Origin: Trochalopteron elliotii
Lineage: Eukaryota; Chordata; Aves; Passeriformes; Leiothrichidae
Length of the DNA: 64,000 bases
Assembly (NCBI GenBank): GCA_024734555.1
Contig: JANPWX010000028.1
Location: forward strand, 947,559 to 1,011,558
Direction: 5' to 3'
Part shown: in pieces, positions 25,011 to 34,125 of the stretch
How positions within the stretch are numbered: the first letter of the stretch is position 1
Layout: every line of letters begins with the position of its first letter
Notes under the pieces: model-generated
Database searches by the model: none
What the model was told of the DNA's origin: nothing
Seen by the model: the letters and a program-made list of their open reading frames with translations, nothing else
Translations under genes and position numbers: made by a program

Positions 25011-27355
25011 GCCCTTGTATTTTGTACTCATGCTGAAGCTGTCTAGGCCTTTTACAAGTAATTGCAAACCAAGCGTCATTGCCATTGATGCCCATGATTC
25101 CTTTTAGTCCTTACAGCTACAGTTAAAGCAGAGCAGCAATTCTCTACCTCAAAAATACTGCCTCATCCTTTTCCCTGATTATTTAACTGATTTTTTAACT
25201 TTCAATTGGTCTTGTCTAAATGATTTGTACATAAAAAACCAAAGCACAGATGGGATCTCATGCACTAAACCTCACATGTTTTGGCAAGTGAACTGCACGT
25301 AAAGGACCCCACACAGTTCCCTTTGCATAAGGAAGGGTTTCTGATGAACTAGGACTTGTGTTTGAGCTTCTGCCAACATTTTTGTCAGAAGGTTTGTTTT
25401 TAACATTGCTAATGATTTGGAAGACAAAACAGAGTTTGTAGAACAATCTCCAAAATATTTATGGTAATTAACACGTGGAAAAGAAAAAGCTCTTCATGGG
25501 CTCCTGTGTATAGGAGATGAAGTAGTTAAAAGAGGAAAATTTCTGAGCACGCTTTGTCTGTTGCTAAACTGTTAAAATACCTGTGCCAGACATAACCATG
25601 GAAGCAAAAAATGGAAGAGCACTTGCTAATACTATTCCAACGTTATCCTAAAGGTGCTGAAGTTGTTTGAAATTTTTTCTGTAATTGGCAAAGCCAAAAG
25701 AATTCACCCTCTTTTTATAAACAATGGAAGGAGTCTTGCAGATTTTCCACTCTTATTGCTGGAACTTAGATCTGATACAGCAATTTAAGTAAAAGTGCTG
25801 TTTGGGGCCTTTTTCTAAATCCTATTATTCCTAGCAAGACAGTGAACTCCCAGCATTAAGATACAAATCATACCATAAAGTCATAGTAATTTAACTCTGG
25901 CGTTCAAAAATCTTCAGTTCTGAATTCAGTGTTAGTGCAACTAAAATGAAGCTAAGAAAATTTTTTTCTGAGACAGTTAACCAAACAGTCTAAAAATTAA
26001 TTTTCCTAATCTGAAACATTCTTCCACAAAATACCCCTAAAAGATTTGAAATGGAAATAAATTGCACATCTAAATTTCTAAAACTATGTGCAATGTTAAA
26101 TACAAGTATTTGCATTAGTGATGAAAAGATAACACTATCCTTCAGATAAGCAGGCTTCAGAATCTAGAAATATTTCACGTTCTGCCTCCCCAGCCAATTC
26201 AGGAAATTAATTTTAACAGGATATTTCAAGGAAGATTTGCTTGATTTTGAATAGTTTGAAGAGAAGGAAAGTGAGTTTTCACACCTTTATGTAGATCATT
26301 TGAGTCACTTCAGAGTGTCTGTATATTCAAAACACGAGCATTTAAAATCCCCTATGAAATCTATTACACCTTACATTAGTTTTGTTCTTGTGAGATTAAA
26401 AAACAAGTGAATAGTTGGGCGTCTACAGTATGGTGGTGGGGTTTTTTTTTTTTCTGCAGACATAGAAAAATTCTTAGAAAACTGCACCATTTGGACAAAC
26501 ACTGGAAAAGGGTTGGATGCTTATTTTGAGCATTATTTACTCTTCTTGAAACATAAATACAGCCAGAGTATCTTCTGAGAACGTGCTGCACTGTCGCATG
26601 CATATTTTATTGCCTTGTGCTAGATTTACTATAATAACAAGGACATGGTCTACCAGTCAAAATGTTAACACTGGGATGTGGGAAAATTAAAGTCTCATTG
26701 TACTCCAGGCCTACCATGAAGCAAAAGTGAGGGGCTATGTAGACATGCAACTACTTCTATATGTCTCTTCCTAATCTGACTTGAGAAGTGATGGAAGTTC
26801 CTAACAGTACCATGTGTATGTGGACATGCTCTCACAGTGCTTCAACATCAACAACAACATGTACTGGGCCAGGTACAGCTTTTCTCCTGTGACATCTGGA
26901 CAATGGAATGTTGGCTAACAGAAATTGAAGCAGGCATTCTTGTTGTTTTATTGATTTATATACATATTATGTATCTGTTATTCTTAAATAATTTTAATAT
27001 TTCTATGAATTCAGCAATGGATTCCAAAACTGTGGAGTCTTAGGATACTTACCACTAGTTGTTGAACAACAAAACAGTTTAACTAAATTTAATGCACATA
27101 GGATAAAATCCTTAGCGGGAAGGGATAAAGTATGAGAGGCATGAAGCAAGTTCTGAGTAAAAATCCCACTGGTCAAACAGATATAAGCCTTAATAGAAGG
27201 AGAGTCAGAAACTGAAGTGCAAGATCAAAGAAAGCCGGTGAATTCATGTGAAGGAACAGCTTTTTGTGGCTCTAATGAAACTCCTGTAAAAATCCTTGCA
27301 CGTTCAGAGAATTTGTCACTCTCAGCAGTGTACTACCTGCAGAATCACCTAACAG
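25011..27355. other. Non-coding interval
   Basis: AT-rich DNA with a T-run at 26441-26452. No supported gene or named repeat. Confidence 0.4.
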
Positions 27356-27356
27356 T

Positions 27357-27650
27357 CCATGTTGGAAATGATATCTGAAACTCATCTGGCCCAACCTTTT
27401 GTTGTCAACAAACCAAACTTGAAAGCTGGATTGTTCACGGCCTTGTCAAGTTTTGAAATGCTCCGGGTATAAAACTGTTCAACCTCTCTTGGCAGAGAGA
27501 TCAAGTGCTCACCACCCTTCTGCTTGAAAATGTTGTGTTTAAGCCCAACTGGAGGTTCTCTGGGTGCACCTTGCTACTGCCACGTCTTAGCACTGCACTC
27601 CTCATCTGTGAAAAGAGCCTGGCTCTGCCTTCTCCATACCTGTGTCCTGG
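27357..27650 (-). mobile_element. CR1 LINE 3' fragment, antisense
   Basis: The + strand reads as the antisense of a CR1 tail: 'catctggcccaacc' and later 'tgctcaccacccttctgcttgaaaatgttgtgtttaa', followed by 'gagcctggctctgccttct', which also occurs in the antisense CR1 at 46.85 kb. It is diverged and stops where the GC-rich island begins. Confidence 0.65.
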
Positions 27651-27654
27651 CCAG

Positions 27655-28080
27655 GGTGTGGTGGGGGCTGGGGCCAGGGGGGGTCCCCATTTGGGCCAGC
27701 AAGGCAGGCAAGGTGTCACCAGCCATGGGTCTTCCCACAGTCCCACTGAAGGGGGAGGGCAGGCTGGCACGGCCGAGGGCAGCCCTGCCCACACGTGCTG
27801 CGCTGTTGAGGCCAGTCTGAGGCCGTGAAGTGGGGTCAGCCCAGAGAGGTAACCAGGGTCAGAGACAGCCTCGTGACCGCTGAGTGACTCAGTAGTGACG
27901 AGGCTGTGGAGGCCAGGCTGGCCAGTCAGCCCACAGGTGGTCAGGGTCCAGGACAGCGGGGCCCATGGCCAGGCCCAGGCAGGGCTGTGGTGCTGCTGGG
28001 CAGTGATCAATGACCCCGAGAGCTGACATGGCAGCAGGCAGGCTGGCAGTGCTCAGACTGCTGGCACTTGGGCATTTCAA
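27655..28080. other. Isolated GC-rich island of unknown nature
   Basis: About 425 bases with a much higher GC content than the surrounding AT-rich DNA, rich in CAGG/CCTG words and poorer in CpG than the block at 32 kb. It begins exactly where the antisense CR1 similarity ends and stops sharply at 28080. It contains a near-perfect palindrome with an AP-1-type TGACTCA core (27880-27892). Open frames of 70-170 codons exist on both strands, but GC-rich DNA yields these easily. It could be a GC-rich repeat I cannot name, the 5' part of a retroposon, or an exon or regulatory element. Confidence 0.4.
27880..27892. promoter_or_regulatory. Palindromic AP-1/Maf-type motif
   Basis: CTGAGT and ACTCAG arms flank a single central base and contain TGACTCA at 27885-27891, the core bound by AP-1 and related bZIP factors. 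It lies within the GC-rich island. A single such site can occur by chance and no function is shown. Confidence 0.3.
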
Positions 28081-28574
28081 CCTTCTAGAAGATTCTGCTC
28101 TTAACTTCAGGAGTACATTGTCTACTTTGAAGTAAATATTTTTCAAAGTTCACCTTTGTGGTATAAAAATCACTACTAGATAATAAAAAAATAATTATTA
28201 AATAATAACCTCATAGTGCTTATACAGTTCAATTTTTGCTTCTCCTTCAGCCTAACTAAAAACATATCTCCCAATGATGAAAAGTTTAACTTCATTTTTA
28301 AATTACCTAGGATTGCTACCACTACTGTAAAATATTTGTTATAGAGACTTAAAAAATGGTTCAATTCTGTTTGTAGATCATGAAACAATTAATCTCTTTT
28401 AAAACTAACTTTGTGTCCCTGCCAAATTTGTCTTGGTATTGCCAATCCCACCCAAAAAAAAATTATAACTCAATTAAAAATTTGTAACTCAGTAAACAAA
28501 TATTTCTATAAGTACCTGAGCAGCAAAAGGAAGGTTAAAGGAGCATCTCCATCCTTTATTTAGTCACTGTTCCT

Positions 28575-28690
28575 CAGGTATTTAAAAGTGGTGTAGGCAT
28601 ATCACTCAGAACCATGGTTTAGTGTAGGACTTGGCAGTGCTGGGTTAACAGTTACACTCAATGATCTTAAAAGTCTCTTCCAATAAATTC
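28575..28690 (+). mobile_element. CR1 LINE 3' end fragment, sense
   Basis: Contains the CR1 3' blocks 'aggtatttaaaa', 'ccatggtttagtgtaggacttggcagtgctgggttaa' and 'actcaatgatcttaaaagtctcttccaa'. The terminal ATTCTATG repeats are lost. It is short and 5'-truncated. Confidence 0.8.
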
Positions 28691-28849
28691 ACCCATCTTC
28701 CACCCCACACAAAAGGACCCGGGGTTATACCAGATCACAAGCCCAGCAGAAGTTAACAGTGTTGCACTATTGCAAAAAAGCAAACATTGTGCTGACAAGT
28801 ATGGAGGGCATTGGTATGGTTCAAACATAAAAAGTAAAGCTTTCCATTG

Positions 28850-28925
28850 ACTCAGGGCTGATGAGGTCTTGCCTGGAGTACTGTGACCCCACGGTGAGCA
28901 CCCAACTGTTACCATCAGCTGATAA
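28850..28925 (+). mobile_element. Probable CR1 reverse-transcriptase scrap
   Basis: 'ctgatgaggtcttgcctggagtactgtgacc' matches the CR1 ORF2 segment coding for the R-P-x-L-E-Y-C-type run. The match is only about 60-70 bases, so the assignment is tentative. It sits just downstream of the CR1 tail at 28.6 kb but represents an earlier part of the element, so it is a separate insertion or a rearrangement. Confidence 0.45.
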
Positions 28926-29290
28926 TAGTTCGAATACAGATCTTAATTGGGTAGTGTCAGACACAACACACAAGTACCCCCCCTAAAAGTAGTTAACTGC
29001 ATGTTTTCATCAGGACATAGGAGTTCCCTTTCTCTTCTTCCAAACTGCTATCCTGAAAGCTAACCCCTCCCCAGTGTCACAGAAGGATATGCAGCTCACC
29101 AAACCAACTGTTGTTCAAGAAATAGTTTGAGGGAGTCCAAATCCTCTAATCACTCAGAGCCTAACACAAAGATATTTCCCAAGTTCCATTCTTAAATATT
29201 TAAACACAGTGAGTCATCGTAATTAAATACAACAAAGAAAATTTTTTTCTTGTACTTATCTGTTCTTACTACTGGCTTGCCAAAGCAGGT

Positions 29291-29836
29291 TGTCAAGTTT
29301 CTGGCTGAGATAGAGTTAATTTTCTTCCTGCTATCTTGTACAGTGCTGCATTTTGGATTTAGTAGGAGAATCATGTCGATAACAGTCTGATGTTTCAGCT
29401 GTTGCTCAATAGTGTTCACTCTCAGTCAAGGACTTTTCATTCTCTCATACTCTGTCAACAAGGAGACACAAAAGAAGCTGGGAGGGAGCACAGCCAGGAC
29501 AGCTGACACAAAGGGATATTCCATAGCATACAACATCATGCTCATTAAATTAAATCAGGGCATTTGGCCACGAGGGGCCAATTGCTGCTCAGGGATGGGC
29601 TGGAGTTCAGTCAGAAGGTGGTGAGCAATTGTCTTGTGCATCACTTGGTTTTCTTTGGTTTTACTCCTTTTTCTTACCTCACTTTTAATTACTATTATTA
29701 TGTTACATTTTACTTTATTTTGTTTATCAAACATAACCCATACGTTTTACCTTTTTTTGAGTTCTCCTCCCCCTCTCAGAAAATGAGTGAGCTGCTGCAT
29801 AGTACTTAGTTTCTGGCTGTGGTTAAATCACACCAC
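29291..29836 (+). mobile_element. Solo ERV LTR, sense, same family as the 2.5-kb copy
   Basis: Reads in sense order: 'ggctgagatagagttaattttcttc', 'cattttggatttag', 'cagtcaaggactttt', 'gggagggagcacagccaggacagctgaca', 'aaagggatattcca' and 'catgctcat', then the R-U5 part ending with 'ggctgtggttaaatcacacca'. This is the reverse complement arrangement of the LTR at 2482-3084. Where that copy has a TATAAA box, this one reads ATTAAATTAAAT near 29544-29556, and the downstream part is eroded. No internal retroviral genes flank it. The two copies face each other's opposite strand 26 kb apart and are far too diverged to be the ends of one provirus. Confidence 0.8.
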
Positions 29837-31920
29837 CAATCTTCCTTCTAGTCTATTTTTTTCCCTAGGACTGTTTCAAGTAGAGTTTTTCATATATCCT
29901 TAGTACATCTGAGGAGATTTGAGAGAGACAAGAAATACAGAAGGGGGGAAGAAACCATAAGTACTAATGAAAAATAATGAATAAGAGTTTTAAAAGTGTT
30001 CCATGTAGAAACCATTTGAGAAAAGAATTAAGTGCCTGCCAGAAGGGCAAAACCACTGTATTTTCTGTCAGAAACACACCAATAGTGTACAACTTTCACT
30101 AATAGTCTGAATGTGGGTTAACATTTACAAAAAATCTGTATTGTGCACACAGCCATTACAAATAATTTGGTCAATTACAAAAGCTTTATTTATAGTCCTA
30201 TAAATAGGACTATATTATGCAATTATTATGCAGTGCAGTCTTCTTTTGGAATAATGACCTTTGACTGCAGATGTAACTGCTCAGCATTATTCCTCTGGAG
30301 CTCTGAATTATTTTTACTGTTTGAATATTTTGAGGTCCTAGAAAAGTCACTCTAAAATTTCTCTTAATCAAAGATACTTTGTAAAGCCAATACAAACGCA
30401 CAACTGAATTTGAAGGAAGGTATAAAGTCCAGAAGAAAAGTAATCACTAACAGCAGACTTGAACAAATGAACACTTACTAATCTCATTAAATGGTAAAAT
30501 GTTCCAGGTCTCAAGTGGAAGATTTCTGCAGGTGACAGGTGACGCATGACACCATTTTTTCTTGTTTCTTCAGTCTTCCTTTTGAGCTGAAAAGATCTGT
30601 TGCCATTCTTCAAACGCATTTATCTCAAAAGATAGTTATGATTTAGTTTTTATTAGTGTTTAAACATAAACAGAAATAAATTTTACTTTTAGGAAGATAG
30701 GGAGGAGTAAATTCACACTTAAAACACAGTAGTAAATGGTTTCTGAATTCTGATTATATTAAAAAATACATATATATCGCAATGAACTTGATTTTAATTA
30801 GCTGTTTCATTACATACCTTTTATAACTTCTGCAAAGTGAGTCAGGACCAGTGCTTTACCTCTGAGCAGGTACTCACAATGATTGCAATGACTTTTCACA
30901 TAAATCAAAGAGTTTTTTTGTAAACAGTGTTGCAACATGAAGATAAGAATTACATCAGTACACATAACTCTCAGACAAAATATTGCACTAGATTAGCATT
31001 CTACCTGAATGGTTTCAGTGTGCTCACAAAGAAAGGAGAAAGGATGTTTCTATGTTGCCTTTCAATTTTCAATTTCATAACTAAGAAAGAGCTGAAATAA
31101 AACCCCATATCCCTGATATCTACTAAAGGTAATATTCAGGACTTGTGTGAGAAGGAAGGTATTTAGCTACTCAGACAAATCCAAGGAAAGCTAGATAACT
31201 GATCAGAAAGACTCCAGGTTTAAAGTTTTGAAGAAACTTTTAATTTTAGTTTATTGCTTTCCATAATACTGAGATGGTGGAGCAAAGGAGAAGTCTATTT
31301 ACTGAATTTTCTGCTGACTTGCAAGTCACGTTTCCAGAAATAGAGACTTGGAATGTTTCCAACTTTCCTTTGTTAGTGAACTGCAAATAAACTTCCCAGA
31401 GCTACTTAATAGGAAGTTCGGTAAAGGCCAGATTCTGTGGGAGTCCTTTTTTTTAATAAAAGATTAGGTAGTAGTATGGATACAAGGCCTAGTGATGAAA
31501 TGTGAAGAGATAAGTTTGAAAGAGCTGCAAATTCTGTATCTGTTCATTGCTGCTTGACAACAGAAACCAAGCCCTTCTAAATTAATCCTCTAGTCACACA
31601 TTTGAAGCTGTGTAAATTCTCCAGCAGGACTACAGCATCCATACGGAAATTATATCGCTTACATACATGAATTTAGAGGAATAAAGCCACAGTCATACAG
31701 TACACAATGGGTTGTATACAAGGAATACTGCAAAAAAATGCCAGGGCTAGCAGTACAAAGCAGCCAAACACCTGCTCTGCCCCAGTGCTCTCCATCCTGA
31801 CCAGGCATAACCCCAACCACCACGGCTAAAGCCAACCCACGGCTAATTACATCAAACATGTGCTCCTGACTGTACGAAGCTATGCAGTCCGTCCCCTTCG
31901 GGAAAGATTGGATTTCACGG
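29837..31920. other. Non-coding interval left of the CpG island
   Basis: AT-rich DNA without a supported gene or named repeat. GC content rises from about 31740 towards the CpG island. Confidence 0.4.
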
Positions 31921-31950
31921 CCATTTAAATAGCAGAAGGAAAGTGAAACT
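31921..31950 (+). promoter_or_regulatory. TATA-like element followed by interferon-response-type motif
   Basis: On the left shoulder of the CpG island, TTTAAAT (31924-31930) precedes GAAAGTGAAACT (31939-31950), a perfect fit to the IRF/ISRE pattern GAAANNGAAACT. Such sites bind interferon-regulatory factors in vertebrate promoters. The motif is seen directly. Its use, and which strand's promoter it would serve, is inference. Confidence 0.35.
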
Positions 31951-32067
31951 TGAACGTGACCCAAGCGCAGAGGCCCGGCTCCGGCGTGTGGCTCAGCAGG
32001 GCCGCGGGGTCCCGGCCGGTGCGGTGCGGGCGCGGTGCCCGGCAGCCCCCGTGCCAAACGCAGCGTG

Positions 32068-32467
32068 NNNNNNNNNNNNNNNNNNNNNNNNNNNNNNNNN
32101 NNNNNNNNNNNNNNNNNNNNNNNNNNNNNNNNNNNNNNNNNNNNNNNNNNNNNNNNNNNNNNNNNNNNNNNNNNNNNNNNNNNNNNNNNNNNNNNNNNNN
32201 NNNNNNNNNNNNNNNNNNNNNNNNNNNNNNNNNNNNNNNNNNNNNNNNNNNNNNNNNNNNNNNNNNNNNNNNNNNNNNNNNNNNNNNNNNNNNNNNNNNN
32301 NNNNNNNNNNNNNNNNNNNNNNNNNNNNNNNNNNNNNNNNNNNNNNNNNNNNNNNNNNNNNNNNNNNNNNNNNNNNNNNNNNNNNNNNNNNNNNNNNNNN
32401 NNNNNNNNNNNNNNNNNNNNNNNNNNNNNNNNNNNNNNNNNNNNNNNNNNNNNNNNNNNNNNNNNNN
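32068..32467. other. Assembly gap of 400 N
   Basis: Exactly 400 undetermined bases. Its round size suggests a scaffold or estimated gap, so the true length may differ. It lies in the middle of the most GC-rich stretch, where short-read assemblies of bird genomes often fail. Confidence 0.99.
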
Positions 32468-32525
32468 GGGGGGCGGCTAGCGCCCTGCCCGCCGCCGCCC
32501 CAGCGGGCTCGGGCCGCCGAGCCAT
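32468..32525 (-). CDS. Possible start of a minus-strand first coding exon (partial)
   Basis: From the ATG at 32525 the minus strand reads M-A-R-R-P-E-P-A-G-A-A-A-G-R-A-L-A-A-P and then enters the gap. The ATG has G at -3 and +4, is the first ATG on this strand within the CpG island, and the frame is Ala/Arg-rich as many CpG-island first exons are. Only about 19 residues can be seen, so no family can be assigned. After the gap the same strand shows no clear splice donor, so the exon end, if real, lies in the unknown bases. Random GC-rich DNA gives similar frames, so this is a weak call. Confidence 0.2.
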
Positions 32526-32599
32526 CCCCCCGGTAGCCCCCAGGGAAGAGGAGCTGCAGCAGCAGCACGGGGAGGAGGATGCTGCTGAAAGTTACGCCT

Positions 32600-33740
32600 C
32601 TCTGATGCGAGTTCCTCCTTCCGTGCTTCTGTTTTCCCGGTACCCTCCTTCTTTTCCAATCCTCTTTTCCACGGATGCCCCACCTCGTTTCCTACGGGCA
32701 GAAGTGGCTGTTGGTGCGGTCCTGCGTTTTCTCTCCCCTGGCAAGGTGGAAAATGTGTTTATCACTACTATTCCTCTTGGAGCTCTAAAATACAACTGCA
32801 GTTTGCTCCCCGCTCTGCATCAGCGAATGCAGTCAGCTTTTCTAAGAGATGCCATAGCACAGCAAAACCTTTCTGACGCATTTCCAGTTTGCTTGAGCAT
32901 GGCAATTCAGCTTGATCAAACTTTCTAAACTTGTAAAACTAATCTTGGAAACATAAAGCTGAGTAGAGAAGTGTTTGCACAGCTGCCTTGATAAAGATGC
33001 AAAGTTCAAATAATAAAATAATTAAATTGGCATGACAAGCCCTGAATTTGCTGCAAAAACGAAAAATGGTTAAAGGTAGATAGCAAGCTACACCTAGTAC
33101 AAGAAGCCTTGATCAGACTCTTACCTCCAGATTCCATCTTGTACATTACCTGGAATAGTGCTCTGACTTGTACATCTGCATTGGAATGTATATACAGTCA
33201 TTTTGGTTATTGCTGAGTTGGATAAATTGACAAAAACTGTGTCTCTAGTTTTACTGGGCAAATTGACTCATCACTAAAAGCTCCATGTATTAGTTAGATG
33301 AATAGTTCTTTTATTAGTTTTGGTGGTTGACTACAGAGTTTCCTTAGAGGCTCTCTTAAGTCTGTGTGTAGGCCTGAGAAGGTCTCCTGAGGTCAGGTTA
33401 AAGGAAAGTTGAAACTTTAAAGAATGAACTCCCAAGAAGAAACCAAGGAGAGGCTGTTTTGCTTGGGTTTGCATTAAGCAGCTGTAGTATTCATGGAAAA
33501 AGTTGATTCAGCATAACCAGGAAGGCCAACCCAAAAGAAAACTCACCTTGTTTTAAGAAATAAAAAGGGGCCTGTTCTAAAGTGCACTGACTGAAGGGCA
33601 GTTAGCAGCAGGCTCATTGCAATGGTTTTCCCCTCACACACCTTCCATCTTGCCTCTGGACAGCCTACGGTAAGGATGGATTGTCACAGATGAGGTGCTT
33701 AAGTGGAAGGCTTCTGCTTGATTTTAAGTTTCAGTAGACA
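32600..33740. other. Right shoulder of the CpG island and AT-rich DNA
   Basis: Pyrimidine-rich to about 32740, then ordinary AT-rich sequence. A + strand open frame continues from the gap to 32928 but has no recognisable protein features. No named repeat. Confidence 0.4.
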
Positions 33741-33872
33741 AGAGTTACAGGATATTCTGAGTTGGAACAGACTTACAAGGATTGTCAAGTCCAGATCTTA
33801 AATGAATGGACTGTGTGAAGATCAAACTGACAACCGTAGTGGTTTAGCACCATGCTCTTACTGGGTTAGGCT
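33741..33872 (-). mobile_element. tRNA-Ile-headed SINE with CR1-like tail (passerine SINE type)
   Basis: On the minus strand the element begins with a tRNA-like head. The A-box region is 'cctaacccagtaagagcatgg' (complement of 33850-33870) and the B-box-like 'gtttgatcttc' is the complement of 33817-33827. Together they follow tRNA-Ile (TTAGCTCAG..GGTTAGAGCATGGTGCTAA / GGTTCGATCCC). The tRNA 3' part runs to about 33806, is followed by 'ttcatttaaga', and then by a CR1-like tail 'ggacttgacaatccttg...tccaactcagaatatcctgt'. This tRNA-Ile plus CR1-tail structure is that of the SINEs described from passerine birds (TguSINE1 type), which are mobilised by CR1 machinery. The copy is diverged and inactive. 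Confidence 0.8.
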
Positions 33873-34101
33873 TTATTCTTTCATACTCTCAGCTGTAGTA
33901 CAGCACCTGTACTGTGAAACAGAGACGCAGGAAAAGATAGTTGTTCATTGCCAGCCACATCCACCCAGTGAACAGAATTTGACATTAGAAATGCTCAGCT
34001 GAAAAATCTGGTCTTTGTGCCTGTGAGAAAAGTCTGATCCTGGTCTTGTAAAGGATAGGTAATCCTGTTTTCTGACTGAGACAGGTGATGTTTTTGCAGT
34101 T

Positions 34102-34125
34102 GTAGTACATCTACAGATGTACTAC
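34102..34125. repeat. Short perfect inverted repeat
   Basis: GTAGTACATCT (34102-34112) and its exact reverse complement (34115-34125) are separated by two bases. Immediately after it, a 'cacaccctaatatgt'-type word occurs twice (about 34125-34138 and 34150-34164). The structure is clear; a function is not. Confidence 0.6.

Larger units (their letters stand above)
31960..32600. promoter_or_regulatory. CpG island, likely promoter, interrupted by assembly gap
   Basis: Both flanks of the gap (31970-32067 and 32468-32590) are very GC- and CpG-rich against an AT-rich background, the hallmark of a vertebrate CpG-island promoter. On the minus strand the first ATG inside the island is at 32525-32523 in a strong Kozak context (GGGGGATGGC). 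It opens an Ala/Arg/Gly-rich frame that runs into the gap, as a first coding exon would. On the + strand open frames also cross the gap, but their unknown bases carry no information. Direction and gene identity cannot be decided from the sequence present. Confidence 0.65.

Noticed and set aside
27501..28010. A 169-codon minus frame in the GC-rich island
   Set aside because: It overlaps the antisense CR1 at one end and its length is explained by the scarcity of stops in GC-rich DNA. Overlapping frames of similar quality exist on the other strand.
2482..29836. A single provirus bounded by the LTRs at 2.5 and 29.3 kb
   Set aside because: The LTRs are in opposite orientation, well diverged, and the sequence between them has no gag, pol or env and contains unrelated repeats.
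32477..32568. A signal-peptide-like leucine-rich minus frame (L-L-L-Q-L-L-F) in the CpG island
   Set aside because: It would start at a GTG, with no in-frame ATG upstream before a stop or the AT-rich flank, so eukaryotic initiation there is not supported. The Leu run comes from a CTG triplet run.
31659..32928. Frames of 176-297 codons across the N gap on both strands
   Set aside because: Most of their length is undetermined bases, which cannot contain a visible stop. Only the short real parts at each side can be judged.
33806..33872. A possible tRNA-Ile gene
   Set aside because: The tRNA-like part is diverged in both promoter boxes and the anticodon region and is joined to a CR1-like tail, so it is a SINE head and not a functional tRNA gene.
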